In this document: positions 1 through 6,018 of the stretch, piece by piece
Position numbering within the stretch: position 1 is the stretch's first letter
How the letters are laid out: every line of letters starts with the position of its first letter
DNA from: an uncultured Clostridia bacterium
GTDB lineage: Bacteria > Bacillota > Clostridia > Christensenellales > CAG-138
Reading direction: 5' to 3'
Assembly (NCBI GenBank): GCA_947304365.1
Contig: CAMZAY010000066.1
Coordinates: 1 to 6,382 of the forward strand
Length of the DNA stretch: 6,382 nucleotides
Notes under the pieces: model-generated
What the model saw: the letters and a program-made list of their open reading frames with translations, nothing else
What the model was told of the DNA's origin: nothing
Database searches by the model: none
Position numbers and translations under genes: made by a program

Positions 1-179
1 CGTTCCTGTCCGCCGCCTCCTTCCAGGAGACGACCCGCGTCCTTACCGAGGCCGCGATCAAGGGCAAGGTCGATCCGCTGGTCGGTCTTAAGGAGAACGT
101 CATCCTCGGCAAGCTCATCCCCGCGGGCGTAGGCTTGAAGCGCTACCGCAACGTGGACGTTGCCGCAAAGGAAGAATAA
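1..179 (+). CDS. rpoC: DNA-directed RNA polymerase subunit beta' (C-terminal fragment)
   Basis: This is the 3' end of rpoC, the largest catalytic-core subunit of RNA polymerase; the start lies outside the window. Reading from base 3 gives 58 residues and a TAA stop at 177-179. The translation begins FLSAASFQETTRVLTEAAI and continues through GLKENVILGKLIPAG, then a short acidic tail ending KEE. These are the highly conserved C-terminal blocks of bacterial beta' (the SFQETT helix and the KENVI-GKLIPAG segment), so the identification is firm even from a fragment. The tail after LIPAG is short, as is usual in Firmicutes. No ribosomal gene of the str operon (rpsL, rpsG) follows directly, although that is the common order in this phylum. 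The next gene starts 78 nt downstream. Confidence 0.97.
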   Translation, partial: FLSAASFQETTRVLTEAAIKGKVDPLVGLKENVILGKLIPAGVGLKRYRNVDVAAKEE

Positions 180-196
180 ACGGTTTATAAGCGAAA

Positions 197-218
197 GGGT
201 CGCCCTTCGGGGCGGCCC
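197..218 (+). terminator. TTCG-capped hairpin after rpoC, without U-tract
   Basis: A 9-bp stem pairs GGGTCGCCC (197-205) with GGGCGGCCC (210-218), including one G-U pair, around a TTCG tetraloop, a very stable combination. It begins 17 nt after the rpoC stop. No run of T follows (the next bases are GAAGCATATC), so it does not meet the usual intrinsic-terminator pattern. It may be a 3'-end stabiliser, a partial terminator or a processing boundary. Read-through into the next gene is possible, since I see no convincing promoter between them. Confidence 0.5.
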
Positions 219-239
219 GAAGCATATCGGAAAACCCAA

Positions 240-251
240 GAAAGGCATGGG
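240..251 (+). promoter_or_regulatory. Translation-initiation leader GAAAGGCATGGG
   Basis: AGAAAGG (239-245) can pair with the extended 3' end of 16S rRNA, whose complement reads AGAAAGGAGG. GAAAGGCATGGG ends 6 nt before the ATG at 258. The identical 12-mer, at identical spacing, precedes the dockerin protease start at 2173. An out-of-frame ATG lies inside it at 247 and would encode only about 19 codons. The leader supports the start chosen at 258. Confidence 0.5.
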
Positions 252-257
252 AACAAT

Positions 258-1136
258 ATGGATCCGAACGAGGTCAAATATTCCGACGAGATCGAGAAGG
301 TCATAAATCAGAAGAACACCTCCTGCCCGCTGTACGGCACGGAGGAATGCCGGATGCTCAATTCCGAAAGCTGCTCGGAGTGCGCGATAGCTTCGCTCAA
401 GCCCGAGAAGCAGGCGAAGGCGGCGAGCGCGCTAAAAAGGCTGCGCGAGGCCTCCCATCCGGAGGAGCTCTCAAAGCTCTACACGTCGGAGGAATGTCTC
501 TTCTGCAAGGGGCACGCTCCCGAAAAGGCGGACGGCGTCGCTCTGTTCGATCTTAAAAAGCGCGATCCGGAGGGCGATTGGACGATCGCTCTCGGCAAAA
601 GGAAGCTCAATCTGAAGGACGCGGATATGATACTCCCGCTCCAGGTCTCCTGCTGCAAGAAATGCCGCGCGAAGTACCGCGCGTTCGATTATCTGCCCAC
701 CGCCGTCGGGCTAGTGATAGCCGCCGCCGCGCTCATCGTGACGACCGCTTCGCCCGTTCATAAGGCGGCCTACGCCGTCGCGCCGTGGTTCCCCGCCGCG
801 CTGATGGCGCTTGGGCTCGTGACAGCCCTTGTAGCCGCTTTCGCGCTCAAGGCGGTACTTGCAAAGTCCCTCAAAAAGCAGATGCGCGCCTCCGTTGAGG
901 AGATCCCCATGATCAAAAAGCTCATGGACGAGGGCTGGCAGGAGGTCATGGATAAAAAACAGGGCGTTTCCGCAATGGTGTTCGCGAAGGAGCGCAGGAT
1001 GTACGGCGTCTGCTCCGCGGAGTATCCGGAGGAAAAGCCAATAGCCGATCCCGGCCCGGAGCCCGTTGTAATGGGCATTTGGGCGGCCGACCCCTCCGAA
1101 TGCGGACGAGTCCCCAAAGAAAAGCCCGAAGAGTAA
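258..1136 (+). CDS. Hypothetical cysteine-rich protein with two-helix membrane hairpin
   Basis: I do not recognise the family. The 292-residue protein has no signal peptide. Its N-terminal half carries cysteines in metal-site-like spacing: C23-x7-C31-x7-C39-x2-C42, then C80-x2-C83 (ECLFCKG) and C133-x2-C136 (in SCCKKCRAKY, preceded by C132). The first four could form one zinc or iron-sulfur site, and the two CxxC knuckles a second, ribbon-like one. Two hydrophobic segments follow, about 146-164 and 173-197, separated by a short turn with SPVHKAA. A charged C-terminal part (about 198-292) contains one more cysteine (in YGVCSAEYPEE) and ends in a Pro/Glu-rich tail. Both halves are probably cytoplasmic, with the hairpin anchoring them. 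The start is supported by AGAAAGG upstream. The gene sits behind rpoC without a clear promoter of its own and ends at a strong hairpin, so co-transcription with rpoC is possible but unproven. Metal binding is inferred from spacing only. Confidence 0.8.
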   Translation: MDPNEVKYSDEIEKVINQKNTSCPLYGTEECRMLNSESCSECAIASLKPEKQAKAASALKRLREASHPEELSKLYTSEECLFCKGHAPEKADGVALFDLKKRDPEGDWTIALGKRKLNLKDADMILPLQVSCCKKCRAKYRAFDYLPTAVGLVIAAAALIVTTASPVHKAAYAVAPWFPAALMALGLVTALVAAFALKAVLAKSLKKQMRASVEEIPMIKKLMDEGWQEVMDKKQGVSAMVFAKERRMYGVCSAEYPEEKPIADPGPEPVVMGIWAADPSECGRVPKEKPEE

Positions 1137-1154
1137 TAAAAATTTCGGCATACC

Positions 1155-1210
1155 GCGGAGCTTTCCTGCGCGGCTGAAGTGAGGCTGCGCGAAAAGCTCC
1201 GCTTATTTCA
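1155..1210 (+). terminator. Long two-part stem terminator
   Basis: A 10-bp outer stem pairs GCGGAGCTTT (1155-1164) with AAAGCTCCGC (1193-1202). It stacks on a 7-bp inner stem, GCGCGGC (1168-1174) with GCTGCGC (1184-1190), across a small internal loop; the apical loop is 9 nt. The T-rich stretch TTATTT follows at 1203. The hairpin begins 18 nt after the stop of the upstream gene and ends shortly before the next start, so it most likely ends that transcript. The U-tract is weak, so termination may be incomplete. Confidence 0.7.
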
Positions 1211-1236
1211 CGGCTCCACAAAATAATAAAGGACTT

Positions 1237-2025
1237 ATGTGCCCATACAATTTCTTTGATTACAAATACAATATCGAAAATTTCAGCTCCGATCTCTTCT
1301 GCCCGGCGCATATCGCGTATATCGTGCTCGTGTACGTTCTCGGGTTCGCCGTTTCGTTCCTTTTGAGAAAGACGAAGCACGAAAGGATAACGGTGTTCCT
1401 TAAGGTGTTCTCCGTATTGATGGTGCTTTTCGAGCTGACCAAGATCTCGTGGGAGAGCTATTATGATATCACCACGGGGCGCGGCTTCAATTACGGCGGG
1501 CTCCTGCCCGTCTACACCTGCTCGCTGTTCATCTACACGCTGCTTTTTGCGGGCTGGAGCAGGGGGAGGGTCAGGAATATCGCTCTCGCTTTCATCACAA
1601 CTATCGGGCTTCTTTACGGCGCGATCGGCGTGGTCTACTGCAACGGGCTCAACTTCTACCCGTTCTGGACCTTCGGCGCGTTCTACTCGCTCTTTTTCCA
1701 TGCCGCCATGTTCGTCACGGGCGTTTTCCTTTTGATGACGGGCTATAAAAAGCTCGGGTGGAAGGACGTGTTCCTTTCGTTCATACCGATAGCTTTGCTC
1801 GCGCTGATCGCGATACCGCTCGACTATGCCCTGAAGACGGATTACATGCTTATCTACAGCGGCGGCGGCGTCCCGATCTATGAGGATATCGCCCGGAAGC
1901 TCGGCGAAAAGGGCTTGAGGTTCATCTATACCGCGCTCATGCTCGTCACGCACTTGCCCCTTGCCGCCGCAGTCATAGGAGCATACAAGCTCATACGCCT
2001 CGCCTCGGCGAAATCAAGCCGGTGA
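1237..2025 (+). CDS. YwaF-like (TIGR02206/TP0381-type) integral membrane protein
   Basis: A 262-residue polytopic membrane protein with about six or seven helices: roughly 24-43, 50-66, 89-106, 113-133, 143-168, 175-197 and 228-254. The pattern matches the YwaF/TP0381 family of uncharacterised Firmicutes and spirochaete membrane proteins. It has a helix opening with a Leu-Pro then Cys (LLPVYTCSLFIYTLL, C95), where the family typically has LPLHLC. A later helix pair reads FYPFWTFGAFYSLFFHAAMF, with a conserved-looking His before the fifth helix. The biochemical role of this family is not known to me. The start has AAAGGA only 3 nt upstream, a tight spacing, but no alternative in-frame start is evident and the first helix begins soon after. 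The gene is bracketed by hairpins at 1155-1210 and 2058-2083, so it is probably a single-gene unit or depends on read-through. I could not identify a promoter. Confidence 0.8.
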   Translation: MCPYNFFDYKYNIENFSSDLFCPAHIAYIVLVYVLGFAVSFLLRKTKHERITVFLKVFSVLMVLFELTKISWESYYDITTGRGFNYGGLLPVYTCSLFIYTLLFAGWSRGRVRNIALAFITTIGLLYGAIGVVYCNGLNFYPFWTFGAFYSLFFHAAMFVTGVFLLMTGYKKLGWKDVFLSFIPIALLALIAIPLDYALKTDYMLIYSGGGVPIYEDIARKLGEKGLRFIYTALMLVTHLPLAAAVIGAYKLIRLASAKSSR

Positions 2026-2057
2026 AAACGGAATACCCGGGCGGATGCGCCCCTTCG

Positions 2058-2083
2058 GCGGAGCTTACGGCTCCGCTTTTTTT
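2058..2083 (+). terminator. Rho-independent terminator after the YwaF-like gene
   Basis: GCGGAGC (2058-2064) pairs perfectly with GCTCCGC (2070-2076) around a 5-nt loop, followed by seven T (2077-2083). This is a textbook intrinsic terminator 32 nt after the stop codon. A smaller hairpin, GGGCG (2039-2043) with CGCCC (2048-2052), lies just before it. The stem reuses the GCGGAGC/GCTCCGC sequence of the terminator at 1155-1202. Confidence 0.9.
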
Positions 2084-2084
2084 A

Positions 2085-2113
2085 TGGACAAAACGGGAGA
2101 GGTATGTTATCTT
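2085..2113 (+). promoter_or_regulatory. Sigma-A-type promoter with extended -10 for the dockerin protease
   Basis: TGGACA (2085-2090, five of six to TTGACA) is separated by exactly 17 nt from TATCTT (2108-2113, four of six to TATAAT). TG at 2105-2106 sits one base before the hexamer, giving an extended -10. Expected transcription start is near 2120, leaving a 5' UTR of about 53 nt. The -35 element lies one base after the T-tract of the preceding terminator, which is tight packing. Confidence 0.65.
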
Positions 2114-2119
2114 ATTATG

Positions 2120-2140
2120 TGCCGCTTTTTTCGTGCGGCA
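2120..2140 (+). other. 5'-terminal stem-loop in the protease mRNA leader
   Basis: TGCCGC (2120-2125) pairs with GCGGCA (2135-2140) around a 9-nt loop containing six T. It begins at the predicted transcription start, so it could form the extreme 5' end of the mRNA and protect it from 5' decay. It is too simple to be called a riboswitch. Confidence 0.4.
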
Positions 2141-2154
2141 GGCAATAAAGCAAT

Positions 2155-2166
2155 GAAAGGCATGGG
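2155..2166 (+). promoter_or_regulatory. Translation-initiation leader GAAAGGCATGGG (second copy)
   Basis: Identical to the 12-mer at 240-251 and again ending 6 nt before the ATG (2173). GAAAGG can pair with the 16S 3' tail. The internal ATG at 2162 is out of frame and would give only about 14 codons, so the start at 2173, which is followed at once by a good signal peptide, is preferred. Confidence 0.5.
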
Positions 2167-2172
2167 TTTGGT

Positions 2173-4914
2173 ATGTCGTTTATCAAAAGGTCATTGGCGC
2201 TCCTGATCGCCGCTCTGTTCGTTCTCGCGGTCGTTCCCGCCGCCTCGGCGGAGGGCGAAAGCGCCCGCGGCACGCATACGGGCGTAACATTGGATACGAG
2301 CTCGGTCGGCGGGTACGAGGGCGATTACGTCGTCATCTATAATCCGAGCGACTCGACTTATTCCTCCGCCTCGACCGGCTCCCTCGCGGGGCTGATCGAA
2401 ACGGAGGTCTACGGCAGCGTTTCTCCCGCGGGCGTCAGGCAGAACGCGGAGCGCGGACTGTACAGGCTGGACGCCGACGCCGAGGTGGAAGCTTCGGTCG
2501 CCGGTCAGCCCGTTCTCCCGAAGGAGGCTGCGCGTGAGGAGTTCACCGTCGGCATGACGAGGAACTTCTATATCGCCAACTACAATCCCGCGGGCACGGG
2601 GTATATCCAGTTCAAGCTCCTGTATCAGGGCGCGCACTGCAATATCTGGACCGTCACCGAAGCAGCGTATAAGCCCCTCGATCTGATCGACGAGAGCTTC
2701 GCTTCCGCCGCCGCGGAGGAGTTCGACGCAAAATTCGCGCTGATGACCAGCTCGTACGGCAGCTTCAACGACATGAACGGCGACGGCAGAGTCAACCTCA
2801 TGTACTACAATATCGACGACGGCTGGACCTGGGGACAGGGCTACGTCGCCGGCTATTTCAGCAAGGGCGATTTCGAGAGCTACAATTATCTGCCCATGAT
2901 CCATATCGACACCTATCCCGGCATACAGTACGTCAACGGCGAGGGCGTCACCAAGACCCATTTCGAGGATACCTTCGGCACGGTCGTGCACGAGTTCCAG
3001 CACTGCATCAACTATTCCGTGACCGGCGGCATGGCGACCTGGCTCAATGAGGCGTTCTCCGGCTCCGCGGAGGAGCTTTGCTATCCCGGCAGCGGCCTCT
3101 TCACCCGCATACAGGATTGGCACGATCACCGCTTCACAAGGGAAGAGCTTTCGTATCCGCCCACCGAGTACGCCTATAACTCCGGCTTCGGGCTCCACAA
3201 GGGCGGCTCGATCACCTCGTGGTCGAACGCGGAGGACGATATCTACGCCCGCTACGGCCTCGTAATGCTTTTCACCCAGTACCTTTCCACCAGGTACGGC
3301 AGCACCACGATCTATAAGCAGATCATCGACGCGTGCCAGGGCAGCTCCGTCCCGAATTCCTATGACGCTATAACCGCAGGCACCGGTTGGACGCTCGATT
3401 CCGTCTTCGGCGGATTCTATACGAGCCTTACCGCCAACGACGCCGATTCCGGATACGGCTTCCGCATGAGCGCGGGCTACGATCCCGAAGAATATTACGG
3501 CATAGAGGATCTTTACTCGCTGCTTTCGCCCGTCGTTTATACGAGCGGCGCCGCGGCGAACATCTATTCCGGCGGCTTCATCACGATAAAGCCCAAGAAC
3601 GGCGTGTTCGTCCCGCCCTCCGGCGCTTCGTCGACACTTCGCTACGTCGGCGTCTCCTTCGGGAATATCCCGCTGGAGGGGATTTCGCTCGCCCCGCAGA
3701 CCACCGAGATGCTGATGGATCAGACCGCGCAGCTCACGCTCCGCCGCGAGCCCGCCGACGCCAACGATTTCGAGATAACCTGGTCGAGCTCCGATGAGAG
3801 CGTCGCATCGGTCTCCGGCTCGAAGACCGGTTGTACCGTGACGAGCGCAAGCTTCGGCACGGCGATCATCACCGCGACCGCAAGGGATAACTCCACCGGC
3901 AGCGTTTACACGGCTTCCGCGCTCGTAAAGGTCAAAAACGGCTACACCTATACAAGGTACGAGCCCGCAAACGATGTGGAGCTCGGCGTTCCGTATCTCA
4001 TCGGCTATGATACCGGCGACGGCGTGTATCTTATGATGAATTACAATCCCAACTGCGACAACACGTATTATCCCCGCTATTACAATTACCAGAACACCTA
4101 TTACGCGTACGGCGTAAAGGCCGTCGCCGACGGGGAGGGCAATATCACCGGTGTGGAGAACGCCGTTTATCCCGATGCGGCGATCGCCCATACCGAGTGG
4201 GTGTTCGAGAAGTATGACAACAATTATTACAAGATCCGTTCGGGCTTCGAGGGCGATTATTACCTCAGCGTTTACGCCGCAGGCAGCAGCTATTACGATC
4301 TGTACGCCCACACCTCCGGCAGCAACAACAAGTGGAAGTGGAACTCCTCGACCGGCAGGCTCTATTACGAGGCGACCTCGTCCATGACCAAGTACGCCAC
4401 GTTCGTCCCCTCCGCGGGCGAAAGGGAAGCGCTCTTCGGGGCATACACGACCGATTCGGCCCAGGCGGCGATAAAGCTTTATAAGAAGGTCACCAACACG
4501 GTCATAATCGAGGACGGCGATACGCATACCGTCACTTTCGTCGACTGGGACGGCACGATCATCGACGTGCAGACCGTTGAGGACGGCGCATCCGCCGCCG
4601 CTCCCGCGGATCCCGTGCGCGAGGGCTATACCTTCATCGGCTGGGATACGGATTTCACCAACGTGCATGAGGACCTCATCGTCACGGCGCTCTATGAGTT
4701 GGTCCAGCCCGAGCCGCTCCTTGGCGACACGGACTGCAACGGCGTTGTCGATATGCGCGACGTAACTTGTCTTAACGCGTATCTCGTGAACTGCGGCACG
4801 ATATCTGCGCAGGGCATGATAAACGCCAACGTGAGCGGAGGCGAGATCGACGCTTACGATTCCACGCTCATCGCAATGATCGCGCTCGGCATGCCCTTAC
4901 CCTCGGAAAGCTGA
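2173..4914 (+). CDS. Secreted dockerin-containing zinc metalloprotease-like protein (M30-like HExxH domain, BIG2, beta-trefoil-like, InlB-type repeat)
   Basis: A 913-residue modular exoprotein. A signal peptide covers 1-26, with likely cleavage after ASA. Residues 27 to about 180 form a propeptide-like region containing GGYEGDYVVIYNP (46-58). The peptidase region, about 180-470, has an EF-hand-like loop (D200, N202, D204, G205) and the zinc motif HEFQH (H273, E274, H277) followed by WLNE with E293, a likely third ligand. This layout resembles hyicolysin-type M30 gluzincin proteases. C278 and C303 flank the site and might form a disulfide. A BIG2 domain spans about 501-590 (ITWSSSDESVASV). A tyrosine-rich segment with ricin-like traits (NYYKIRSGFEGDYYLSVY at 684-701) spans about 591-780. 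A Listeria/Bacteroides-type repeat (REGYTFIGWDTDF) lies at 785-845, and a dockerin at 849-913. Dockerins bind cohesins on scaffolds, so the enzyme is predicted to be surface- or complex-bound. The first dockerin Ca loop is intact (D852, D854, N856, D860, D863); the second is one residue short. The hydrolase gene starts 1 nt downstream. The protease subfamily is less certain than the HExxH assignment. Confidence 0.88.
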   Translation: MSFIKRSLALLIAALFVLAVVPAASAEGESARGTHTGVTLDTSSVGGYEGDYVVIYNPSDSTYSSASTGSLAGLIETEVYGSVSPAGVRQNAERGLYRLDADAEVEASVAGQPVLPKEAAREEFTVGMTRNFYIANYNPAGTGYIQFKLLYQGAHCNIWTVTEAAYKPLDLIDESFASAAAEEFDAKFALMTSSYGSFNDMNGDGRVNLMYYNIDDGWTWGQGYVAGYFSKGDFESYNYLPMIHIDTYPGIQYVNGEGVTKTHFEDTFGTVVHEFQHCINYSVTGGMATWLNEAFSGSAEELCYPGSGLFTRIQDWHDHRFTREELSYPPTEYAYNSGFGLHKGGSITSWSNAEDDIYARYGLVMLFTQYLSTRYGSTTIYKQIIDACQGSSVPNSYDAITAGTGWTLDSVFGGFYTSLTANDADSGYGFRMSAGYDPEEYYGIEDLYSLLSPVVYTSGAAANIYSGGFITIKPKNGVFVPPSGASSTLRYVGVSFGNIPLEGISLAPQTTEMLMDQTAQLTLRREPADANDFEITWSSSDESVASVSGSKTGCTVTSASFGTAIITATARDNSTGSVYTASALVKVKNGYTYTRYEPANDVELGVPYLIGYDTGDGVYLMMNYNPNCDNTYYPRYYNYQNTYYAYGVKAVADGEGNITGVENAVYPDAAIAHTEWVFEKYDNNYYKIRSGFEGDYYLSVYAAGSSYYDLYAHTSGSNNKWKWNSSTGRLYYEATSSMTKYATFVPSAGEREALFGAYTTDSAQAAIKLYKKVTNTVIIEDGDTHTVTFVDWDGTIIDVQTVEDGASAAAPADPVREGYTFIGWDTDFTNVHEDLIVTALYELVQPEPLLGDTDCNGVVDMRDVTCLNAYLVNCGTISAQGMINANVSGGEIDAYDSTLIAMIALGMPLPSES
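2275..2409 (+). repeat. Paralogous coding repeat, copy 1 (matches 6187-6321)
   Basis: Codons 35-79 of the dockerin protease. The copy at 6187-6321 encodes 29 of the same 45 residues with no gaps. At DNA level many third positions differ, so this is an old or fast-diverging duplication, not a recent identical copy. Confidence 0.8.
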
Positions 4915-4915
4915 T

Positions 4916-5884
4916 ATGAAAAACAGACCGTTGACCGCGCTTGCCGCGCTCCTGCTTGCTTCTTTTCTCGTTCACGCGGGCTGCGCGAAGCAGCCTGCCG
5001 TAACGCCCGAGCCCGATGAAACATCCGCGCCCGCGGCGACACTGCCCGTCCCGACGGAGAATGCGCCGAAGGAGTATCCCTATACCGAGGAAAGCTTCTT
5101 CTATCCCTCCCGCGGGATCGACGTTCCGGGATACGCTGTCGTTCCCGAAACGGAGGCGGGGGAGAAGCCCCCTCTCGCCGTGATACTGCACGGGCACGGC
5201 GGCACCAACGAGGGACTTGCGCACATCGCCCGCGCGCTCGCAAAGGCGGGCATTGCGTCGATAAGGATGGATTTCTCCGGCTGCGGCAGCAGTACGGAGT
5301 CCTTCCGTGAAAACAACCTCACCAACATGAAGGCGGACGCGCTCGCCGCGATCGCCTATATGGAGGAACGCTTCGGGACCGATCCCGATTCCGTCGCGCT
5401 GATCGGTTACAGCATGGGCGGCAGAGCCTCGCTCGAGCTCGTCGAGGAGGGCTCCGTTTCGCCTTACGCCATGCTCCTTATTGCGCCCGCCGCCTCCACA
5501 ACGGACCTTATCCGTTTGTTCGGAGGGGAGAGCAGGTGGAAAAAAATGAAGGCCGACGCTTTTGAAAAGGGCTTCGGGCTGTATAATACCGGCTATTCCG
5601 ATCAGGAATTGGGGCCGGAGTTCTTCCGCGCGATAGAGCGGATCAGCGACCCCGTTCCCGGCGCCGCGGCAAGGTTCACGGGGCGAGCTCTCGTCGTGTG
5701 GTCGTCGAACGACGGCGTGGTCCTGCCGGAGGTCTCACGCTCCGCTGCGGATGCGCTCAAGGCGGAAACGCTCGTTTCCGGAACGGAGGGCCACGCGTGC
5801 GGCCTGTACGGCCCGCCGGAAGGCGGATTTTTGCAGCAGATCATTGAAAAAACCGTCGCCGTATTCACCTCGGCGCACAGCTGA
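4916..5884 (+). CDS. Lipoprotein alpha/beta hydrolase (esterase-like, cinnamoyl/feruloyl esterase type)
   Basis: A 322-residue exported hydrolase. The N-terminus has a hydrophobic signal and a lipobox-like HAGC with C23 as the probable lipidated residue; His at -3 is unusual for a lipobox. A Pro/Thr/Glu-rich linker covers about 24-52. The alpha/beta-hydrolase fold then shows, in order: the oxyanion motif HGHGG (92-96), the strand IRMDFSGCGSS, the nucleophile elbow GYSMGG with S166, an APAAS strand, a lid-like insert (about 195-245), the acid D266 in SSNDG, and the catalytic H293 in GTEGHACG. The order and the DFSGCGSS...NMKADALAAI segment resemble cinnamoyl/feruloyl esterases and S33-like hydrolases. 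Substrate is not proven; an ester on plant material or a peptide are both possible. The start lies 1 nt after the stop of the dockerin protease, with only a weak GGAAAG inside that gene's end as ribosome site, so translational coupling is likely. A terminator follows 17 nt after the stop. Confidence 0.88.
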   Translation: MKNRPLTALAALLLASFLVHAGCAKQPAVTPEPDETSAPAATLPVPTENAPKEYPYTEESFFYPSRGIDVPGYAVVPETEAGEKPPLAVILHGHGGTNEGLAHIARALAKAGIASIRMDFSGCGSSTESFRENNLTNMKADALAAIAYMEERFGTDPDSVALIGYSMGGRASLELVEEGSVSPYAMLLIAPAASTTDLIRLFGGESRWKKMKADAFEKGFGLYNTGYSDQELGPEFFRAIERISDPVPGAAARFTGRALVVWSSNDGVVLPEVSRSAADALKAETLVSGTEGHACGLYGPPEGGFLQQIIEKTVAVFTSAHS

Positions 5885-5900
5885 AAAAAGCATACGGATC

Positions 5901-5922
5901 AAGCGCCCGCCGGGCGCTTTTT
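5901..5922 (+). terminator. Rho-independent terminator of the protease-hydrolase unit
   Basis: AAGCGCCC (5901-5908) pairs with GGGCGCTT (5912-5919) around a 3-nt loop, and the T run continues to 5922, then CATTT. It lies 17 nt after the hydrolase stop and closes the two-gene unit that starts at the 2085 promoter. Confidence 0.9.
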
Positions 5923-5980
5923 CATTTGTGAAAAATAATTATGCGCAGAAAAATAATAATAGAAAATATCCTATATAATG

Positions 5981-6009
5981 TAGACAAACCGATCCGAATG
6001 TGGTATATT
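5981..6009 (+). promoter_or_regulatory. Sigma-A-type promoter with extended -10 for the paralogous secreted protein
   Basis: TAGACA (5981-5986, five of six to TTGACA), a 17-nt spacer and TATATT (6004-6009, five of six to TATAAT), with TG at 6001-6002 giving an extended -10. Expected start is near 6016, for a 5' UTR of about 57 nt. The region just upstream (5925-5980) is strongly A/T-rich, which could act as an UP-like element. A perfect TATAAT at 5974-5979 lacks a matching -35 but could mark an alternative start. Confidence 0.7.
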
Positions 6010-6018
6010 GATATGGTA

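Noticed and set aside
160..191. Possible promoter for the gene at 258 (TTGCCG at 160, TATAAG at 186)
   Set aside because: The spacer is about 20 nt and the -35 match is poor; the -35 would also lie inside rpoC. Not strong enough to report.
946..1953. A 335-codon minus-strand open frame spanning two genes and a terminator
   Set aside because: It crosses the hairpin at 1155-1210 and encodes an Arg/Glu/His-rich sequence with no recognisable domain. The + strand genes over the same region show clear membrane segments and ribosome sites.
2191..4668. An 825-codon open frame on the minus strand opposite the dockerin protease
   Set aside because: Its translation is a low-complexity Gly/Val/Ile/Arg/Ala mix without domains or a signal. 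It mirrors the codon periodicity of the well-supported + strand gene, which has recognisable modules throughout.
5974..5979. Perfect TATAAT as the main -10 of the last gene
   Set aside because: No -35-like hexamer occurs at 16-18 nt upstream, in A/T-rich sequence where chance matches are common. The pair at 5981-5986 and 6004-6009 is better; kept only as an alternative.
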